The notes under the pieces were generated by a model. The model did not search any database, had not been told where the DNA came from, and saw only the letters and a program-made list of their open reading frames with translations. Source: 2-12-FULL-41-16 sp964473715 (GTDB taxonomy: Bacteria; Patescibacteriota; Patescibacteriia; Magasanikbacterales; UBA922). From it: 34,930 nucleotides of DNA. Within the stretch, counting starts at the first letter, position 1. Each line of letters starts with the position of its first letter. The DNA is taken from positions 1 through 34,930 of the forward strand of contig CAYYQC010000004.1 of assembly GCA_964473715.1 (NCBI GenBank), read 5' to 3'. A program made the position numbers and the translations under genes. Of the stretch, positions 24,042 through 31,451 are shown in pieces.

Positions 24042-24049
24042 ATTTCTTT

Positions 24050-24799
24050 ATGAGAAAACTACTCGTCATTATCAGTTGCTTATTCGTTACCCTATTCATG
24101 GGTTTACTCTGGTTTTGGTACTTCCCCGAAGATAATACGATCGTGGAAAAAAATAATTTAACCTATTATCATGAAAAGGATGCAGGCCTTACTGTAGTTT
24201 TGTTCAAAGAGCCAATTAATTTTTACATTCAATCACAGGTTACCCAAACCATAAGTGAGGCAAGTAGAATCCATGGGTACAAAGTCGCGATTAATGGTAG
24301 TTATTTTACACCTACATATAAACACGCCGGATTATTGTATAACAACAACACAACCACAGTTCCGCTCGCCAGGTTAGATCACCAACTTTCAGCAGTAGTT
24401 TTAGCCGCCAGCACTTCACTTCAATTTGTTCCAGTAAGTGAATTTACCACTAACATGCTTGCGAGTACGACTCTGGCATTTCAAACAGGTCCACTTGTAA
24501 TCGCCAAAAATGTTATTGCCGCAGATTCTATTAATGAGTCTCTAAATGGCAACGGCGAGTACATGCGTACTCTACTAGGAAAAACCGAAAACGACCAAGC
24601 ATTTTTCGTAATTGTAAGTGCGCGTAAAACCCTACCTGACATTGCAGCCAAACTCTTATCGCTAAAATTGTTTGCCAATGATACTATTAGTGTGGTTAAT
24701 CTAGATGGCGGACCTTCTACTGCGCTTTTTGTGCGCGACCGACCAGAACTTAATTTTCGAGAAGCCAAATATTTGCCTATAATCATTGGTATTCGCTAA
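24050..24799 (+). CDS. Exported phosphodiester glycosidase (NAGPA) family protein
   Basis: The 249-residue protein begins with a hydrophobic segment (about residues 4-24, signal peptide or anchor), so it acts outside the membrane. The rest matches the NAGPA-type phosphodiester alpha-GlcNAcase fold: VAINGSYFTP (79-88), a central QTGPLVI, and NLDGGPSTALFV (217-228), the usual signature of this family. Members remove GlcNAc-1-phosphate caps or act on wall polymers; the true substrate here is unknown, and wall or host glycans are reasonable guesses. Its stop is one base before the prfA ATG, so it is apparently transcribed together with prfA-prmC, an unexpected pairing. Confidence 0.8.
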   Translation: MRKLLVIISCLFVTLFMGLLWFWYFPEDNTIVEKNNLTYYHEKDAGLTVVLFKEPINFYIQSQVTQTISEASRIHGYKVAINGSYFTPTYKHAGLLYNNNTTTVPLARLDHQLSAVVLAASTSLQFVPVSEFTTNMLASTTLAFQTGPLVIAKNVIAADSINESLNGNGEYMRTLLGKTENDQAFFVIVSARKTLPDIAAKLLSLKLFANDTISVVNLDGGPSTALFVRDRPELNFREAKYLPIIIGIR

Positions 24800-24800
24800 T

Positions 24801-25868
24801 ATGAATCCAAAATATCTACAATTACAAACACGCTTTGCTGAACTAGAATCTGCGTTGCAAGATCCAGCGGTTATTAATGTACAAGAAAAATTAAAAAATG
24901 TAGCGGCTGAATATGCTGAACTTAGCCCGCTTCATGAACAAATTTCTCGCTTGGAAAAAATTGAAACAAATTTAGCCGCTTCAGAAGAAATGGCACAAGG
25001 TACTGATGAAATGGCTGAATTAGCACGCGCAGATGCCGAGAGTTTGCGCGCGGAAAAAGAAAAACTAGAAACTGAACTACAAATCCAAACTCGCCCTACT
25101 GACCCAATGGATAAAAAAGATGTAATTGTGGAAATTCGCGCAGGTGCTGGCGGCGATGAAGCTGCTTTATTTGCCGGAGACCTTATGCGCATGTATTTAA
25201 AATACGCGGAAAATAAAGGCTGGACTACAGGTCTTATTGATGAAAGCCAAAATGAACTTGGCGGATATAAAGAAGTGGTTTTTTCTATTAAAGGCCACAA
25301 TATATACAAATCACTCAAATATGAAATGGGTGTGCATCGCGTACAACGTGTTCCAGAAACAGAAAAAGCAGGACGCATTCATACTTCCACAGTTAGCGTG
25401 GCCATTCTTCCAGAAATTGAAGAAACAGAATTAGTGATTGATCAAAAAGATTTGCGTATTGATACTTTTATGGCAGGTGGTAAAGGTGGGCAATCGGTTA
25501 ATACCACTTACTCAGCCATTCGCATTGTGCATATTCCCACCAATACCGTGGTGCAATGTCAGGACGAACGCTCACAACAACAGAATCGCTTAAAAGCCAT
25601 GGAAGTTTTGCGCGCGCGTTTATATGAGGCGCAACAAGCAGAAATCAAAGCCAAACAAGACGCGGCTCGTAACAGTCAAATTGGTACTGGTGACCGCAGT
25701 GAAAAAATTCGCACTTACAACTTTCCTCAAGACCGCATTACTGACCACCGGATTCACGAAAGTTGGAACAGTATTCCGACTATTTTAAACGGGGCCTTAG
25801 ACCCTATTGTTGATGCGCTCCGCGCGGCTGACTATGCTGAAAAAGACAATCAGCCACTTACTGAGTAA
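24801..25868 (+). CDS. prfA: Peptide chain release factor 1
   Basis: RF1 reads UAA and UAG stops and triggers peptide release. The 355 residues include the N-terminal coiled coil (about 1-100), the codon-recognition motif as PET (185-187) in the P-x-T position, GRIHTSTVSV, and the universal GGQ at 229-231 within GGKGGQSVN. The CQDERSQQQNR and RSEKIRTYNFPQDRITDHRI stretches are typical. PET in place of the SPF of RF2 identifies RF1. The start at 24801 is one base past the preceding stop. The 3' end overlaps prmC by 35 bases, coupling the factor to the enzyme that methylates its GGQ glutamine. Confidence 0.97.
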   Translation: MNPKYLQLQTRFAELESALQDPAVINVQEKLKNVAAEYAELSPLHEQISRLEKIETNLAASEEMAQGTDEMAELARADAESLRAEKEKLETELQIQTRPTDPMDKKDVIVEIRAGAGGDEAALFAGDLMRMYLKYAENKGWTTGLIDESQNELGGYKEVVFSIKGHNIYKSLKYEMGVHRVQRVPETEKAGRIHTSTVSVAILPEIEETELVIDQKDLRIDTFMAGGKGGQSVNTTYSAIRIVHIPTNTVVQCQDERSQQQNRLKAMEVLRARLYEAQQAEIKAKQDAARNSQIGTGDRSEKIRTYNFPQDRITDHRIHESWNSIPTILNGALDPIVDALRAADYAEKDNQPLTE

Positions 25869-26694
25869 TCTTCCTGCAGAGATAAACAAGCGTGACGCAG
25901 AAATAATTCTTGCTCATCTTCTTGGTAAAAACCAAACCTTTATTTTAGCTCATCCAGAGTCTCAAGTATCTTTTTTTACTGCCCAAAAATTTCATGCTTT
26001 ATTAAAAAAAAGAATGACTGGTTGGCCAATGGCATATTTAACCGGACACAAAGAATTTTTTGGATTGGATTTTTTAGTCAATGAATCCACACTTATTCCA
26101 CGACCAGAAACTGAAGTGTTAGTAGAAGCAGCCATTGAAGAAATTAAAAAAAATAAGGCAAACACTATTTTAATTGATGTTGGCACTGGCACAGGCTGCA
26201 TTCCAATTGCAATCATAAAAAATTTACCTGCCAACACAATCATTGTTTATGCACTTGATATTTCGGAGAAGGCTTTAAAAACTGCACAAAAAAACGCTGC
26301 ACTTTTACAGGCTCCAATTGAATTTTTGCCAAGCAATCTTTTGACTGATTTTCCTATTCATTTTTTAGCTTCAACAGAACAAATAATAATTACCGCCAAT
26401 CTTCCCTATCTTACAGCCGAAGAATTTAAAGAAGAACCAAGTATTCAACACGAACCATACCAAGCTTTAGTGGCCAAAGAAAATGGCTTAGCTCTTTATT
26501 TTACCTTGCTCACACAAATAAAAAATATTCCAGAAAAAAAGAATAGAGTTATTACTCTATTCTGTGAAATTAATCCTCATCAAGTAGGTGCTTTGCGCCA
26601 AAGTATTTCCACTATTTTCCCAGATGCTCATTTTTTAGTTTTACGCGATTTGGCTGGCTTAGATCGTGTACTTTCTGTTTCTTGGACCGGTTGA
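25834..26694 (+). CDS. prmC: Release-factor glutamine methyltransferase
   Basis: PrmC methylates the GGQ glutamine of release factors using S-adenosylmethionine. The 286 residues comprise an N-terminal helical domain (about 1-75), the linker signature LTGHKEFFGLDF and LIPRPETEVLVE (88-99), the SAM site DVGTGTGCIPIA (115-126), and the substrate motif at 189-192. That motif is NLPY, where bacterial PrmC normally has NPPY. The ATG at 25834, overlapping prfA by 35 bases, is chosen because the family N-terminus begins there. The last 67 bases overlap the opposite-strand membrane-protein gene. Pairing with prfA supports the call. Confidence 0.93.
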   Translation: MLKKTISHLLSNLPAEINKRDAEIILAHLLGKNQTFILAHPESQVSFFTAQKFHALLKKRMTGWPMAYLTGHKEFFGLDFLVNESTLIPRPETEVLVEAAIEEIKKNKANTILIDVGTGTGCIPIAIIKNLPANTIIVYALDISEKALKTAQKNAALLQAPIEFLPSNLLTDFPIHFLASTEQIIITANLPYLTAEEFKEEPSIQHEPYQALVAKENGLALYFTLLTQIKNIPEKKNRVITLFCEINPHQVGALRQSISTIFPDAHFLVLRDLAGLDRVLSVSWTG

Positions 26695-27107
26695 GGACTT
26701 TTTTTATATACCTGCCAAAGCATAATGGCAATAAAAATTGAGGCTCCAAGTAAATCATTGAGCAAGTCGCCAATAGTGTCAGCTAAACTTGTTTGCACTC
26801 CAATCCAAGGAAAAAAATAATCAAAAGTCCATTCATAAAATTCCCAAAGTATTCCAATCAATCCAGCATTGGCAATTAAAAACCAATATCTAAGCCAACG
26901 CGGTTTCAGACTGGTATACACTTTGAGACTTTTTAAAAATCGCACTAAACACCAAGTAGTAACGACTCCACCAAAAATATGCATGGGTATATCATAACTT
27001 GGCCAGCGGTCATAAATCCCTAGCGGGTTATTGACTAAATTATCAAATAAAAATACCGCAGCCATTGGCCAGGCTGCTTGAAAAAATTTTTTTATCACTG
27101 ATTTCAT
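26628..27107 (-). CDS. Small polytopic membrane protein
   Basis: A 159-residue protein with about four hydrophobic segments (roughly residues 10-30, 42-60, 70-92 and 115-137) and a strongly basic Lys/Arg/Ser tail. Polar residues inside or beside the membrane, DIPMHIFGG, WEFYEW and DTIGDLLNDLLGA, recall the pattern of the DUF2238/YjdF-like family, but this is a resemblance in motif spacing only. Function unknown. Its ATG overlaps the DUF3048-gene stop in an ATGA arrangement, so the two are translationally coupled. The last 67 bases lie opposite the 3' end of prmC, and the basic tail is encoded in that overlap. Confidence 0.7.
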   Translation of the reverse strand: MKSVIKKFFQAAWPMAAVFLFDNLVNNPLGIYDRWPSYDIPMHIFGGVVTTWCLVRFLKSLKVYTSLKPRWLRYWFLIANAGLIGILWEFYEWTFDYFFPWIGVQTSLADTIGDLLNDLLGASIFIAIMLWQVYKKSPQPVQETESTRSKPAKSRKTKK

Positions 27108-28204
27108 AGTTCAGTAAAAGTAACCATAGATAAACGCGGCACTATTTGTATCCAAATTTTACCTGGCTTAAAATTAATTTCTTTACCCAAACTGTCATAA
27201 AAATTTGTCCGTTCATCACGCGCGCTTTTTTGCCAGGTTCCCATGATTTTACGTCCGTTCATTATTACGATAGACGGGCCAGTACCAATGGTTTTCATTT
27301 CTAATCTGCCAACTGAATCTAAAACTTTTACCGGTGCCTCCACGATTGCAATAGTATCAGCATGAATGGTGCCAGTTTCAGTTTTATGTGGCAAACCATC
27401 TTGCCAGCGTTCATAATTCTGTGTACTTGAACTGTACTTCCAACCAGTCACAAAACTTGGACGAAGGTAAGGAATCTCAATAAAATCAACACATTGAGAC
27501 ACACACGGCTCAGAAGAAGTCGCAAAATCCCAACCTATAAAAGGGTTAGTATTTTCTTCAGCAAACTTTTTTTGCCAATGTTCATTATTAGTGTACGTAT
27601 TATGTGGCATTGGTCTATCAGTAGAACGCCAAAATGAATTGTCACCACGCATTTCATTAGCATCCCAAATTTTTCGAGAAGTAATTAAGGCTAAAGCATC
27701 AGGTGAACCACCCACATGCATGTAAAGTGGATTACCATATTCTTCTACCCAATCCAAATAATATGGACGCGCGCTTCGCACTGGTCCAATCTTGGAAACA
27801 TTTGCATTGTATGAATACAAAGCCAAAAACCGCGTAAAGTTCCCCTCTACCATAGCTTCATAGACCACTTCTGCTTCTGCCAAACCAGCTTGCGGCCGAG
27901 AATCAGGGTGATTTTCAATCATAATTGCGGCTAATGCTGGAATTTGCGCACCTGCATTTTCCACACAAACTCCATTTAATATATTGCGAAATTCACACTC
28001 ACCCTTTTCTTCATTAGGATTTTTAGTAATTTTTTCTTTTACAAAAGAAGACTTAGAACTGGAGAAAACTAAGCCAATAATCGCCACCAAACCAATCGCA
28101 ATAATAATTCCCAAAAGTTTAATTTCTTTTTTCTCACCAACAAATATAGACTTAAACTTCTTTCCCAATGATGATGGGGGTGATTTTTTAGAAGATGATT
28201 TCAT
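27104..28204 (-). CDS. Membrane-anchored DUF3048 (YerB-like) protein
   Basis: The 366-residue protein has a basic N-terminus, one hydrophobic segment (about 29-47) and a large extracellular domain. The DUF3048 pattern is clear: AAIMIENHPDSRPQAGLAEA, VVYEAMVEGNFTRFLALY, IGPVRSARPYYLDWV, YMHVGGSPDAL, then a second part ending in IVIMNGRKIMGTWQKSARDERTNFY. Bacillus YerB is the best known member and its role is not settled; a wall-associated function is plausible. Translation likely begins on a leaderless message, since the extended -10 box ends ten bases from the ATG. It is coupled to the membrane-protein gene downstream. Confidence 0.88.
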   Translation of the reverse strand: MKSSSKKSPPSSLGKKFKSIFVGEKKEIKLLGIIIAIGLVAIIGLVFSSSKSSFVKEKITKNPNEEKGECEFRNILNGVCVENAGAQIPALAAIMIENHPDSRPQAGLAEAEVVYEAMVEGNFTRFLALYSYNANVSKIGPVRSARPYYLDWVEEYGNPLYMHVGGSPDALALITSRKIWDANEMRGDNSFWRSTDRPMPHNTYTNNEHWQKKFAEENTNPFIGWDFATSSEPCVSQCVDFIEIPYLRPSFVTGWKYSSSTQNYERWQDGLPHKTETGTIHADTIAIVEAPVKVLDSVGRLEMKTIGTGPSIVIMNGRKIMGTWQKSARDERTNFYDSLGKEINFKPGKIWIQIVPRLSMVTFTEL

Positions 28205-28213
28205 ATTAAAAAT

Positions 28214-28222
28214 AGTATAACA
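28214..28222 (-). promoter_or_regulatory. Extended -10 promoter of the DUF3048 gene
   Basis: Minus-strand TGTTATACT, ending 10 bases before the ATG at 28204, so transcription would begin about three bases from the start codon (leaderless). The -35 region falls within the rplY terminator stem and is poor. Confidence 0.6.
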
Positions 28223-28250
28223 AAAACTCCTCGTTTATGCGAGGAGTTTT
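28223..28250 (-). terminator. Intrinsic terminator after rplY
   Basis: An 11-bp perfect stem, AAAACTCCTCG (28223-28233) with CGAGGAGTTTT (28240-28250), and a 6-base loop, ending in a T run on the minus strand. Confidence 0.92.
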
Positions 28251-28269
28251 GCTAATTATTTTAGAACAA

Positions 28270-28938
28270 TTATTTGGCAGCTTCAGCACCTTCTGCGCCA
28301 GCTTCTTCATCTTTCTTACCTTTCTTTTCTACTTCAATGGCCGCAAGGTCAACAGCTGCAGGCTCTTCCATGGCTTTGAGTTCGTCTTCAGTAAGTGGAG
28401 GAGTAACTTTCACGACTACGCGTTCCATATCTTCATCCAAAGTAATTCCTGCTGGAACAACAATGTCCTTGATACGAATACCATCATCAAAAGTCTTAAG
28501 CCCAGAAACATCAATTTCGATTTCTTGTACCAAATCTTTTGGTAAACAAGTAACATCAACTTCAGTGTACATTTTCATGATTGTACCACCAAGCTCTTTA
28601 ACAGCAGGTGCTTCACCCACAAAAAGCAAGGCAACCGTAGTGGACATTTCTTTACTCATGTTAATTTGACGGAAGTCTACATGAGTGGCCAAATCTTTAA
28701 CTGGATTAAACTGCACATCTTGTACAACTACTTTAACAGGAGATGAGCCATCAATAGTCAAGTCAATCAAACTAGAACGGGCCTCATTGTATACTTTAGT
28801 AAATTCATTGAGTGCTACCGTTACAACGGTAGTTTCACTGCGATCACCACCATAAACAACGGCTGGAACATTTCCTGAAGCGCGATCTACTTCAGCTTGA
28901 CCGGCTGGACGGGTTTTGGCGTTAAGACTGTATGACAT
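28270..28938 (-). CDS. rplY: 50S ribosomal protein bL25, long CTC/TL5 form
   Basis: bL25 binds 5S rRNA. The 222 residues have the N-terminal L25 fold (LNAKTRPAGQAEVDRASGNVPAVVYGG, VVVQDVQFNPVKDLATHVDF) and the second beta domain of CTC/TL5 proteins (VALLFVGEAPAVKELGGTIMKM, LVQEIEIDVSGLKTFDDGIRIKDI), then a charged Lys/Glu/Ala-rich tail of about 30 residues. It follows the zinc-ribbon gene after 9 bases in a unit shared with rodA or driven from the promoter at 29303-29331, and ends at a strong terminator. Confidence 0.93.
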   Translation of the reverse strand: MSYSLNAKTRPAGQAEVDRASGNVPAVVYGGDRSETTVVTVALNEFTKVYNEARSSLIDLTIDGSSPVKVVVQDVQFNPVKDLATHVDFRQINMSKEMSTTVALLFVGEAPAVKELGGTIMKMYTEVDVTCLPKDLVQEIEIDVSGLKTFDDGIRIKDIVVPAGITLDEDMERVVVKVTPPLTEDELKAMEEPAAVDLAAIEVEKKGKKDEEAGAEGAEAAK

Positions 28939-28947
28939 AACTAATAA

Positions 28948-29292
28948 CTATTTTAAAAGCGATTGGTAATAAATATGTGCCACCAGATTGCGCGAACCTT
29001 TGCTAATAATTTCAGCACTGGCAAGCAAAACACTTTCTGATAAAGCAGGCTTGTCTTGAAAACGTTTGGCATCTTCCTGATTGAGGTCAGTAGCTAAACC
29101 AAGACAGCCAATGCCATGATCGGTTTTCCCTAAAAACAAAAGTGTGGCGTGCGCGCATTTACCACAAGTGGCGTGCGCAACTGTTCCCTGATCACTTTCA
29201 TCAAGGAGACCAACTTCATTAGGATTGTAAGCACCCCCGCACACGCGGCAGTTTTGAAACAGGCGGGCGTGGAGTTGGCTTGATGCTGGCAT
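28948..29292 (-). CDS. Small zinc-ribbon protein
   Basis: A 114-residue protein of unknown function with two CxxC pairs, C15/C18 (NCRVCGG) and C43/C46 (TCGKCAH), spaced as a zinc ribbon; the rest is a small alpha/beta region with no signal peptide. The ATG at 29292 is chosen over the TTG at 29331 (which would overlap the rodA stop) because a full promoter, TTGACT-17-TATATT, ends just ahead of it. It lies directly before rplY, so a translation- or ribosome-related role is a reasonable guess but not shown. Confidence 0.72.
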   Translation of the reverse strand: MPASSQLHARLFQNCRVCGGAYNPNEVGLLDESDQGTVAHATCGKCAHATLLFLGKTDHGIGCLGLATDLNQEDAKRFQDKPALSESVLLASAEIISKGSRNLVAHIYYQSLLK

Positions 29293-29302
29293 AAGCCTGA
29301 GG

Positions 29303-29331
29303 AATATAGCAAAAAAGTAAGAAAGAGTCAA
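29303..29331 (-). promoter_or_regulatory. Promoter of the zinc-ribbon-rplY unit
   Basis: Minus-strand TTGACT (29331-29326), a 17-base spacer and TATATT (29308-29303). It starts inside the rodA stop codon. The message would begin about five bases before the ATG at 29292. Confidence 0.7.
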
Positions 29332-30428
29332 GCCGGACGACCTTCGGCTTCCACAGATAGAATTATACCAATTAATAGGTAATTCGTAATGAGCGAAGAG
29401 CCTCCATAACTTATAAGCGGCAGAGTCACCCCAGTCACAGGCAATAGGCCTAGAGCTGCTCCAGCGTTGACCCCAACTTGAACTGACCAGAGAATTGCAA
29501 CTCCCAGAGCAGTGTAAGCCGCAAAATCAGACCGGGCCAACCGTGCAACCCTCAGTAGACGATGAAATAAGATACTATAAAGAATAATTACAGCCAAAAG
29601 CCCAATAAAGCCCAGCTCTTCACCAATCACCGCAATAATAAAATCAGTTTGCGCTTCTGGCAAAAAATGAAGCTGGCTTTGCGAACCAAAACCCAGTCCC
29701 CTGCCCCATAATTGTCCAGAACCAATCGCAATAATTGATTGATTAACATTATACCCAGCACCAAGCGGATCACGACCCGGATCAGTAAAAGTAAGAAGCC
29801 GTTCTTTTTGATAATCTTTAAACAAAAATAACCACCCAATTGCAAATAATAAAATTCCAGTCCCTACCATAATCCACAAGGTGCGTGGCTTAATTCCAGC
29901 TAATAAAATTAACCCAAACCACAATGCCACCATTACCAAAGCTGACCCTAAATCAGGTTGCAATAAAACAGGACCAATTAAAAGCGCAGCCATAACGGCC
30001 GTAGCCCAAAAAAATGTATTGCTGGTAAATTGTCTGCCTGCCCGCTCAATCCGCCAAGCCATGAATAATAAAAGCGCGACTTTGGCCAATTCAACGGGCT
30101 GAAAAGAAAATCCTGCCAATCTAAACCAACCACGTGTACCACGAATGGTCACTCCAAAAAACAAAACACCTACCACTACTAAAACTGTTAGTAGAAAAAA
30201 CAGTGGAGCCATTTTTTCATACCTTGCCATGTGCCAAGACGCTGCCACCAAAAGCACACTCATCCCAATTCCCAATGACAAAAACTGAGTGGAGAAAAAA
30301 TTTAATTCTCCACCCCTTGATAAATCAATACTATAAATCGCGGCCAATCCAATACCGGTTAAAGCCAAAGCAGTACCAAGCAGTATCCAATCCAGCCGCC
30401 TTGTATATTCCAGAAATGCGCGCCACAT
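29328..30428 (-). CDS. rodA: SEDS-family peptidoglycan polymerase, FtsW/RodA type
   Basis: SEDS proteins polymerise glycan strands from lipid II in the cytoplasmic membrane, with a partner class B PBP. The 366 residues have about ten membrane segments and the family landmarks GTRGWFRLAGFSFQPVELAKVALL (split here at 97-120), LQPDLGSALV (156-165), GYNVNQSIIAIGSG, HFLPEAQTDFIIAVIGEELG with the catalytic-type D262, and GLLPVTGVTLPLISYGGSS near the C-terminus. The DLG and GGRS-type segments fit RodA slightly better than FtsW, though no PBP or mreB is next to it to settle this. It begins one base after a bitopic unknown and is co-transcribed with it. Confidence 0.9.
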   Translation of the reverse strand: MWRAFLEYTRRLDWILLGTALALTGIGLAAIYSIDLSRGGELNFFSTQFLSLGIGMSVLLVAASWHMARYEKMAPLFFLLTVLVVVGVLFFGVTIRGTRGWFRLAGFSFQPVELAKVALLLFMAWRIERAGRQFTSNTFFWATAVMAALLIGPVLLQPDLGSALVMVALWFGLILLAGIKPRTLWIMVGTGILLFAIGWLFLFKDYQKERLLTFTDPGRDPLGAGYNVNQSIIAIGSGQLWGRGLGFGSQSQLHFLPEAQTDFIIAVIGEELGFIGLLAVIILYSILFHRLLRVARLARSDFAAYTALGVAILWSVQVGVNAGAALGLLPVTGVTLPLISYGGSSLITNYLLIGIILSVEAEGRPA

Positions 30429-30429
30429 A

Positions 30430-31347
30430 CTACTGTGTCAATTGGTAATTATCGTTGTCAAAGAGGTTAAGATTGGCAAAAACTTCTATGGAATCTAAGT
30501 CTACATTAAGGTCTTTTACAATCAATTCCACCGGCCGCTGCTCTGTAGCCAACCATGAATCTAGCACAAAAGGTCTAATTGCCACAACTGAATCACCTTT
30601 TCGAAGCACAGCTACAAATGCGCCTTGCCAATATCCAAATACAGATTTATTTACTAATTTAAATTTAACTTGACTATAGGCCGCACCAGGCACAGTAGAC
30701 GCAGGTGTAAAAACAAAATCAGTAACTTCAGAATTCAAACGATCTGCTAAAAATTGATTGGGGTTTGGATATGCGCGATTATCCAGTCTACGCCAATTGA
30801 TTTTTTTAATAACCAAACGTGTTTGTTCTGTACCAATACTAGCATCAGCGGCAAACACAGTTAAAGCCATGGTTTGTTTGGGCCATACCCAAGCTGAAGC
30901 CACTGGTGTTTCTTGACCTCCATTAGCAAAAACATAAAATACTTCGGCCGCCCAGCGTTCATTTGGATTTTTTGCCAGAGCCAATAAATCCACGACATTT
31001 TCACCAGCAGAAAAATATGAGACTGAATCAAAGGTAATCGGTTCAGCAGCCACACTTTTTTGAATTGCTTGCACAGACACATTATTCCGTGTTAACCCAG
31101 CGCGCACTTGTTCATCATGACTATAACCGTAAAACGCATATTCAAAAATTCCATATAATCCATACCCACCAAACACCACAATAATTGCAATTAAAAAAAC
31201 CATGACCACATGCCGCAGCCACACTTTATGTTTTAAATACCATTCTGAAAATTGTAAATCACGATTGGTAAAATCACCGGTTGGGTCTTCATACCGGTTA
31301 AATAATTGGGCTTCTTTTTTACTTTCGCTAGACGCTGGTTTGAACAT
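30430..31347 (-). CDS. Bitopic envelope protein of unknown function
   Basis: I do not recognise this 305-residue protein. It has a charged cytoplasmic N-terminus (about 1-43), one hydrophobic segment (about 44-66) and an outer region with two beta-rich parts (about 100-180 and 205-295) separated by a basic stretch. The ATG at 31347 is preferred over 31377, since the extended -10 box at 31359-31367 lies between them. Its stop is one base before rodA, so it probably works with wall synthesis, for example as a SEDS-associated factor; that is an inference from position only. Confidence 0.72.
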   Translation of the reverse strand: MFKPASSESKKEAQLFNRYEDPTGDFTNRDLQFSEWYLKHKVWLRHVVMVFLIAIIVVFGGYGLYGIFEYAFYGYSHDEQVRAGLTRNNVSVQAIQKSVAAEPITFDSVSYFSAGENVVDLLALAKNPNERWAAEVFYVFANGGQETPVASAWVWPKQTMALTVFAADASIGTEQTRLVIKKINWRRLDNRAYPNPNQFLADRLNSEVTDFVFTPASTVPGAAYSQVKFKLVNKSVFGYWQGAFVAVLRKGDSVVAIRPFVLDSWLATEQRPVELIVKDLNVDLDSIEVFANLNLFDNDNYQLTQ

Positions 31348-31358
31348 AGAGTACTCAA

Positions 31359-31367
31359 AGTATACCA
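31359..31367 (-). promoter_or_regulatory. Extended -10 promoter of the envelope-protein-rodA unit
   Basis: Minus-strand TGGTATACT, 11 bases before the ATG at 31347, so the message would start about five bases from the start codon. The -35 region is not recognisable. It is divergent from the gyrB promoter. Confidence 0.62.
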
Positions 31368-31400
31368 GAAAATTCAAGGCACGCCTACTTTGTACCTATC

Positions 31401-31429
31401 TTGCCTGGCAATTGTAGATATGATACGAT
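31401..31429 (+). promoter_or_regulatory. gyrB promoter
   Basis: TTGCCT (31401-31406), a 17-base spacer and TACGAT (31424-31429). Both boxes are imperfect but correctly spaced. Predicted leader about 16 bases, no Shine-Dalgarno. Confidence 0.5.
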
Positions 31430-31451
31430 GGGACTGTTCTAAAAATATTTT

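Noticed and set aside
29293..29331. TTG start at 29331 for the zinc-ribbon protein (TTGA overlap with rodA)
   Set aside because: A complete promoter occupies 29303-29331 and would place the start of the message downstream of that TTG; ATG at 29292 fits better.
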